DNA of 27,489 nucleotides from SKLM01 sp964514285 (GTDB lineage: Bacteria; Chloroflexota; Anaerolineae; B4-G1). The notes below the pieces were generated by a model that was given only the letters and a program-made list of their open reading frames with translations, was not told the origin of the DNA and made no database searches. The stretch covers positions 1-27,489 of the forward strand of contig CAZEQC010000045.1 of NCBI GenBank assembly GCA_964514285.1, read 5' to 3'. The translations under genes were made by a program, and so were the position numbers. Shown here in pieces: positions 23,371 through 27,489 of the stretch. The stretch's first letter is position 1, and each line of letters begins with the position of its first letter.

Positions 23371-24216
23371 TCATCGCTTCAGGAGACGCGGCAGCCACCA
23401 GCGGCTTTCCTCGTATCCCAACGCGATCAGCGTGTCACCGGCGACGAGGTTGAACGTCAACGCGTCTACGAGGCCGAAGTGCGTGCGCCAATCGCCCACG
23501 CGGCCTCCCCGGCGGAAGCCGGATTCGTTCGGTCGGTAGTTTCTGTCGAAGTCGGTGCCGTCGAATACGGTCTGGAGCAAGTCATCATCGTGAGGCATAC
23601 AGCAGAAGTCAAACAGTTGGCGATAGGCGGTGAACGGGTCTGCTCGGATTCCTTCGTAGCGGATCTCGAGAAAACGCTCCCCCAGGTTGGCTCCATCCCG
23701 CCTGGCGCGGTTGACGGCGTGTTTCCAGGCGCGGGCCTGGGTCATCGTGGAACGCCCGAAGGTTTCGTTCCAGGCCGGCACCCAAGATTTTTTGGCCGCT
23801 CGCACCGAGACACCCACGTCCCGGCCGTCCCGCAAGACGTGGATGAAGCGCGCACCGGAAAATACCTCGCTGATGAGCGGCATAGCGAAGAGGTGTGAGG
23901 GGCTCTTTTCGACCAAGAAAAGGTGTCCTGGCTCCAGTGCGTGGGCCATGATGCGAGCCGCTATGTGTCTCGTGTGAGCCAGCAGGTCCTGACGGTCCAG
24001 CAGGCGCCCCAGCCCGGAGCGACGAGGGGGCCAGTGAGAGGATGTGAACAGTGATCCCAAGCCATGCCTGGCCGTGAACAACCACGACTCGTAGACGCCG
24101 GCCGCTTGCGGGTGGGTCGTCAGGATGTCGTAGACCCAGGTGGTGCCCGAGCGGGCCGCGCCGACGACGAAGATAGGCGGCTGAGCGAGTTGTTCGAGTG
24201 AGCGAAAGCTATTCAT
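23371..24216 (-). CDS. Sulfotransferase family protein, copy 3 (divergent)
   Basis: This 281-residue sulfotransferase-like protein belongs to a different lineage from the tandem pair. The phosphosulfate loop is FVVGAARSGTTWVYD (16-30), the segment FLVEKSPSHLF precedes the 3'-phosphate-binding FIHVLRDGRDVGVSV, and FLEIRYEGIRADP follows. The C-terminal half has NYRPNESGFRRGGRVGDW, reminiscent of family members whose tail closes over the active site. No membrane helix is evident. The ATG at 24216 lacks a strong ribosome binding site. It precedes the phosphopantetheinyl transferase on the same strand. Position and family suggest a third sulfation step in the cluster, but the substrate is unknown. 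Confidence 0.85.
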   Translation of the reverse strand: MNSFRSLEQLAQPPIFVVGAARSGTTWVYDILTTHPQAAGVYESWLFTARHGLGSLFTSSHWPPRRSGLGRLLDRQDLLAHTRHIAARIMAHALEPGHLFLVEKSPSHLFAMPLISEVFSGARFIHVLRDGRDVGVSVRAAKKSWVPAWNETFGRSTMTQARAWKHAVNRARRDGANLGERFLEIRYEGIRADPFTAYRQLFDFCCMPHDDDLLQTVFDGTDFDRNYRPNESGFRRGGRVGDWRTHFGLVDALTFNLVAGDTLIALGYEESRWWLPRLLKR

Positions 24217-24390
24217 GCCACTGCGGTCTCTGCTCTGAGGTCTTCTGGCTCCATCGCACGGGTGTACAAGTTCGAGAGGGGATTATGGATCGGATACCCA
24301 AAAATGACAAGTCTATGGCCGAGGTGAGCGACGGCGAGAAGAGGCTGAGGGCAGGCCGCCGATTGAGGGAACGGCCAGGGCGTCTGTCTG

Positions 24391-24789
24391 GGCACGTCCT
24401 ATTTCGCCGTCTATGACAACGAGAGGCTCCAATCGATGCGATCGGCAGGTATCGATTTTCGGCAGGTTCTGTGACCAGAGATACCGGCTCGATATCGCCG
24501 CCAGCTTGTCCGGATGGGCTTGAAGAAGAAGCTACACGACACCGGAAAGCTGCTCAATCTCCTGCTTATGGCCGAAGGAGAAGGAGAGCATTGCAGGAGC
24601 AACGAAGAGCATCCTGGATCTCTATGAGGAATTCGGAGCGCAACTTCTATGAGACCTCATTGCCCTTGACTATCCTCTCGATCGAATCCAGCAGGGCGTT
24701 GCGGGAGCGACGGCATTGGCAGATGCGCCAGCGACAAGAGGTCTGGAGCAGACCTTCATCGTGCATACCAACCTGGGCCCTGTGAGCAA
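24391..24789 (+). pseudogene. Probable broken gene of unknown family in a 590-bp gap
   Basis: No intact gene fits 24217-24806. Three protein-like segments follow one another on the + strand. The first starts GTSYFAVYDNERL and ends at TGA 24472. The next, in the same frame, contains VRMGLKKKLHDTGKLLNLLL and ends at TGA 24625. The third is in the next frame and has SILDLYEEFGAQLL, a TGA at 24650, then IALDYPLDRIQQGVAGAT and LEQTFIVHTNLG. This looks like one gene broken by stop codons and a frameshift near 24590. I recognise no family. The first part of the gap (24217-24390) shows only a weak short frame beginning MDRIPKNDK at 24284. Chance reading of noncoding DNA remains possible. Confidence 0.35.
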
Positions 24790-24806
24790 AGCTGGGGGGC
24801 GACGTA

Positions 24807-25826
24807 CTACACTTCAGACTCGATCGCGTTTCCCCCTAGCCAATAGGAGACAGCGCCCCAGGCGAAGGCGAGACCGCTGTAAAGATAGTAGAACCAGTGC
24901 CAGGGCATGGCACGCAGAGCAAACCGAAGTCCTCGCTGGCGCAGAAAGAAGCGATAGACCGAGGCGTTCAACACCAACAGTGCGAGAGCTGCTGTGCCAG
25001 CGATTAGGAGCGCCTCAGGCCGTCGCCAGGAGCCGATCGAAGCGCAGACCAGGACGAACGTCAATATCACGCTGATGCGGCTGCCGTAGCGCAGGTTGAG
25101 GTCGTTGACGAAGCTGCGGTGATGGAGGATCAACCTGGTCCACGGTAAGGCACGGTGGAAGATGTCGGCCCTCAGCAGGGAGAGGGCCGTCCACCGCTTC
25201 AAATGCTTGACCTGCAGAGTCTTGCATAGACGGATGCGGTGGCCGGCCTGGATCAGCCGATAGCCCAGTTCAATGTCCTCAATGGCCGGCCGATCGTATG
25301 ACACGTCAAAGCCGTCCATAGCCAGAAAGATGTCGCGGCGAACGGCTCCGCAGCCCGCCCAGAACGTGGAGGCCTCTTCGTTGCCCCTCTGATGGACGTA
25401 GTGATGGAGCAAGTTCTTGTACTGGGACAGAAAATTGGGGGCTGCCGGCGAGTCGTCGTAGGATCCAAAGACCGCTGCCCGGCCGGGGTCCTCTCTGAAG
25501 ACGGCTGCCACTCGATGGATGGTGTCGGGAGGAACCAGGACGTCGGCATCGACGAACAGCAGAACAGCTCCGCGGGCCGCTCGCGCCCCCAGGTTGCGTG
25601 CCCGGGCCGGCCCGCCACGGGCGGGGGCATAGAGGATGCGCACGTTGAACGCCTCGGCTATCGCCGCGGAGCGGCCGGCGTTCCCGTCGACGACCACGAT
25701 GACCTCACCGGGCGGCGGATCCGTGCCGACCATAGCGTCAAGACAGCGCCGGAACGCCCTGCCGCCATTATGGACCGGCACGATCACGGAGATGTCTGCA
25801 GCGCAGAAGGCGTTTCTCCCTGTCAC
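24807..25826 (-). CDS. Family 2 glycosyltransferase with C-terminal membrane helices
   Basis: The 339-residue protein has a GT-A domain: ISVIVPVHNGGRAFRRCLDA, EVIVVVDGNAG, RGGPARARNLGARAARG, the metal-binding DAD in FVDADVLVPPD and MDGFDVSYDRPAIEDIELGY. Toward the end are three hydrophobic helices (around SVILTFVLVCASIGSW, LIAGTAALALLVLNAS and FYYLYSGLAFAWGAVSYW), so it is membrane-anchored, like enzymes that transfer sugar to polyprenyl or lipid acceptors. It starts with GTG at 25826, overlapping the TGA of the upstream protease gene (GTGA), which is strong evidence of coupled translation. The 3' end of this gene is duplicated as a decayed copy at 12982-13240. Confidence 0.9.
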   Translation of the reverse strand: MTGRNAFCAADISVIVPVHNGGRAFRRCLDAMVGTDPPPGEVIVVVDGNAGRSAAIAEAFNVRILYAPARGGPARARNLGARAARGAVLLFVDADVLVPPDTIHRVAAVFREDPGRAAVFGSYDDSPAAPNFLSQYKNLLHHYVHQRGNEEASTFWAGCGAVRRDIFLAMDGFDVSYDRPAIEDIELGYRLIQAGHRIRLCKTLQVKHLKRWTALSLLRADIFHRALPWTRLILHHRSFVNDLNLRYGSRISVILTFVLVCASIGSWRRPEALLIAGTAALALLVLNASVYRFFLRQRGLRFALRAMPWHWFYYLYSGLAFAWGAVSYWLGGNAIESEV

Positions 25827-27489
25827 TCAATTCCCCTCATCACCATCGGCAGGTAGACGGTATACGCATCGACGATCGTCGTCACCCGGTCGACGTTGTT
25901 CTCCAGCGTGCTCTCCGCCGCGCCGGTGGCGATGGTGGCGGTGTTGGTGAGCAGGCCGGTGAAGGTGGGGTCTATGGTGGCGGTGATGGTGATGGTGCCC
26001 CCGTCCCCGGCGGCCAGGTCGGCCACGTCCCAGACGAAACGGCTGCCCACGCGCGGCGTGATGACGGCGCCGGAGGAGATCACGCTGGGGTTGACCAGAG
26101 GCGCCGCTAGCGCATCGGTTAAGACCACACCGTGAGCTAGCGCGGGGCCGGCGTTAGCGTAGGAGAGCGTGTACGTGAGAGGCTCCCCGGCATCGAGCGA
26201 TCCACCATCCTGGACCGTCTTGGTGACGCTGACGTCCGTCTCCAAGACGTTGAGCTGCAGCGCCGGGTCGCCGAAGAGGAGATAGGTGTCGATTAGATCC
26301 CGGTACCCACCGCTGTTAGCATACATGTACAGCTTGGCCTGGGTGGTGGACGGGCCGAGCTGCGTCACATTCTGCCAGAAAATGGCCTCGAAGAGACCCG
26401 TATCGAGCAGCTCGTGACCCGAGGACACGCCAAGCCCCGTCCCTGACCAACTCGCGATGGCCCCCCCGCCTGACAGCCGGACGACGCTCTCTCCCAAGGA
26501 GGAGCGATCCTGCTCAGGCGGACTGGGATGAACGAAATACCCATCGAGACACGTCATGGGCACCATGAAAGGCAGCCGATCGGCATTGGTGAGCTCCGTG
26601 AGGTCACCGAGGTCAAAGAGATGCTCGAACCCCCACAGCTGAAGTGAAGCGTGGCCGAAGTAGTTGACGAGCAACCGGCCTTGATTAATGGCGTTGATGA
26701 TGGCCGCCCGCGTCTCGGGGACGGTGCTGTGGGTGATCTTGTGATAGATCTTGTCCGTCTCATAGGGCGGCGGTAGATGATGGTCGGCGATGGCGTCGGA
26801 GGAGGCCGCGAAATCGCCGCCGTAGTCGGCATCATCGGCCACGAAGAGCAGCTGTCGATTCCAGTCGCCCGGGGGCGGATCTTGACCGTAGGCCATGATC
26901 TTGCTGACCATGGTTTGGGCCTCGGCGCTGGTCTTGACCGGCAGGCGTCCGACGTGCATATCGGGCAGGATGTCCTCCCCGCTGACGCAGACGTAGCGAT
27001 TGTCCGTCGCCACCTCGCCCAGCCAGGGATCCACGCTGGCCAGGTAGGGCGGGACGTAGTTTGTCTCGCCGGAGCCGACGTGGTCCTTGAAATCGTAGTG
27101 GCCGTCGCCCACCAGCAGGACGTAGGACGGCGCAGGCGGCGCCCAGTTGGCGTAGGCGTGGGCCAGGAAGTCGCGGATCGCCCGGGGGTCGAAGATGCCA
27201 TAACTGAACTCGTCGTAGACGTCCCGCACGTCGACCACCGCGGCGCGCAGCCCCTGGTCGGCGCGATAGTCGGCGAGAGGGTGAATGTCGGTGATGAAAT
27301 CGCCGTGGCTGATGATCACGTAGTCGGCGCCGTTGGCCGAGCTGCGGAGATCGGAGGGGCGGTCCTCCTCGATGCTGAGCGGGCTGAGCCTACGTTCGGG
27401 CGCCAGGGCCAGGTAGTGGTGCGCCTCCTCGATGGCGTGCTCGAAGGTGACGGTATAGGCACCCGGCGCGCCCTGCACCTGGGCATTGG
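25823..27489 (-). CDS. C25 (gingipain-like) cysteine protease with DUF11 and VYLP tail (5' end outside window)
   Basis: The frame is open to the right edge and the N-terminus is missing; residue numbers count from an internal GTG at 27478. The C25 domain shows ADYVIISHGDF, YVLLVGDGHYDF, the catalytic-His segment LLVNYFGHASLQLWG (His 276), the catalytic-Cys segment FMVPMTCLDGYF (Cys 310) and the closing LLFGDPALQLN. A DUF11-type beta domain follows (about 413-535), with PLTYTLSYANAGPALAHGVV. The last residues are YTVYLPMVMRGIE, a C-terminal pattern I associate with secreted Chloroflexota proteins and suspect is a sorting or anchoring signal. The protein should be exported and surface-attached. 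It is translationally coupled to the downstream membrane glycosyltransferase. Related caspase-like families are less likely because of the GDPALQL ending. Confidence 0.85.
   Translation of the reverse strand, partial: NAQVQGAPGAYTVTFEHAIEEAHHYLALAPERRLSPLSIEEDRPSDLRSSANGADYVIISHGDFITDIHPLADYRADQGLRAAVVDVRDVYDEFSYGIFDPRAIRDFLAHAYANWAPPAPSYVLLVGDGHYDFKDHVGSGETNYVPPYLASVDPWLGEVATDNRYVCVSGEDILPDMHVGRLPVKTSAEAQTMVSKIMAYGQDPPPGDWNRQLLFVADDADYGGDFAASSDAIADHHLPPPYETDKIYHKITHSTVPETRAAIINAINQGRLLVNYFGHASLQLWGFEHLFDLGDLTELTNADRLPFMVPMTCLDGYFVHPSPPEQDRSSLGESVVRLSGGGAIASWSGTGLGVSSGHELLDTGLFEAIFWQNVTQLGPSTTQAKLYMYANSGGYRDLIDTYLLFGDPALQLNVLETDVSVTKTVQDGGSLDAGEPLTYTLSYANAGPALAHGVVLTDALAAPLVNPSVISSGAVITPRVGSRFVWDVADLAAGDGGTITITATIDPTFTGLLTNTATIATGAAESTLENNVDRVTTIVDAYTVYLPMVMRGIE

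Noticed and set aside
12866..24806. Mobile element (transposase, integrase, tRNA attachment site) responsible for the bracketed block
   Set aside because: No transposase, integrase or tRNA sequence and no terminal inverted repeats were found at either edge; only the glycosyltransferase copy supports insertion.
1..27489. CRISPR array, rRNA or tRNA genes
   Set aside because: No regularly spaced repeats and no recognisable rRNA or tRNA sequence were seen on either strand.

Overview
This GC-rich, gene-dense window most resembles a chromosomal segment of a Chloroflexota bacterium (Anaerolineae/Caldilineae-like). Pointers are a secreted protease ending in a VYLPMVMR-type tail, a threonine/proline-rich lipoprotein linker on a soluble glucose-dehydrogenase-like enzyme, a multiheme cytochrome of the OTR-like kind, and a transketolase split into two genes. 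The assignment comes from gene character only, because no rRNA or marker gene is present.

Region 1 (1-8454, + strand) is redox and central carbon metabolism. It holds the 3' end of a multiheme cytochrome c with EF-hand-like loops, a ferric-reductase-like flavocytochrome, a 30-residue membrane peptide, a PQQ-type sugar dehydrogenase lipoprotein, pyruvate kinase (of the predicted K+-independent type), the two transketolase halves and an Asp-box beta-propeller. The two larger intergenic gaps hold palindromes. One is a 15-bp perfect inverted repeat enclosing 70 bp just upstream of the transketolase genes.

Region 2 (8478-12865, - strand) is an operon for cell-surface glycan assembly. In transcription order it encodes an FAD-dependent amine-oxidase/UDP-galactopyranose-mutase-like protein, an unknown 106-residue protein, a family 2 glycosyltransferase and a GT39-like membrane glycosyltransferase.

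Region 3 (about 12866-24806) looks like an inserted or rearranged block. Its left edge carries a decayed 259-bp copy of the 3' end of the glycosyltransferase gene found at 24807-25826, so related sequences in the same orientation bracket about 11.6 kb. Inside, a + operon starts from a visible promoter: glycosyltransferase, ABC exporter, two tandem sulfotransferases (plus the tail of a third), another glycosyltransferase and a 1036-residue FAAL-ACP-acyltransferase fusion. Facing it on the - strand are a phosphopantetheinyl transferase, which could activate the carrier domain, and a third intact sulfotransferase. A 590-bp stretch with probable gene debris follows.

Region 4 (24807-27489, - strand) is a gingipain-like C25 protease (5' end outside the window) translationally coupled to a membrane-anchored glycosyltransferase.

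Taken together, regions 2 and 3 read as a candidate pathway for an exported, acylated and sulfated glycolipid or glycan. It is analogous in parts list, not in demonstrated homology, to mycobacterial sulfolipid assembly. The product is unknown.
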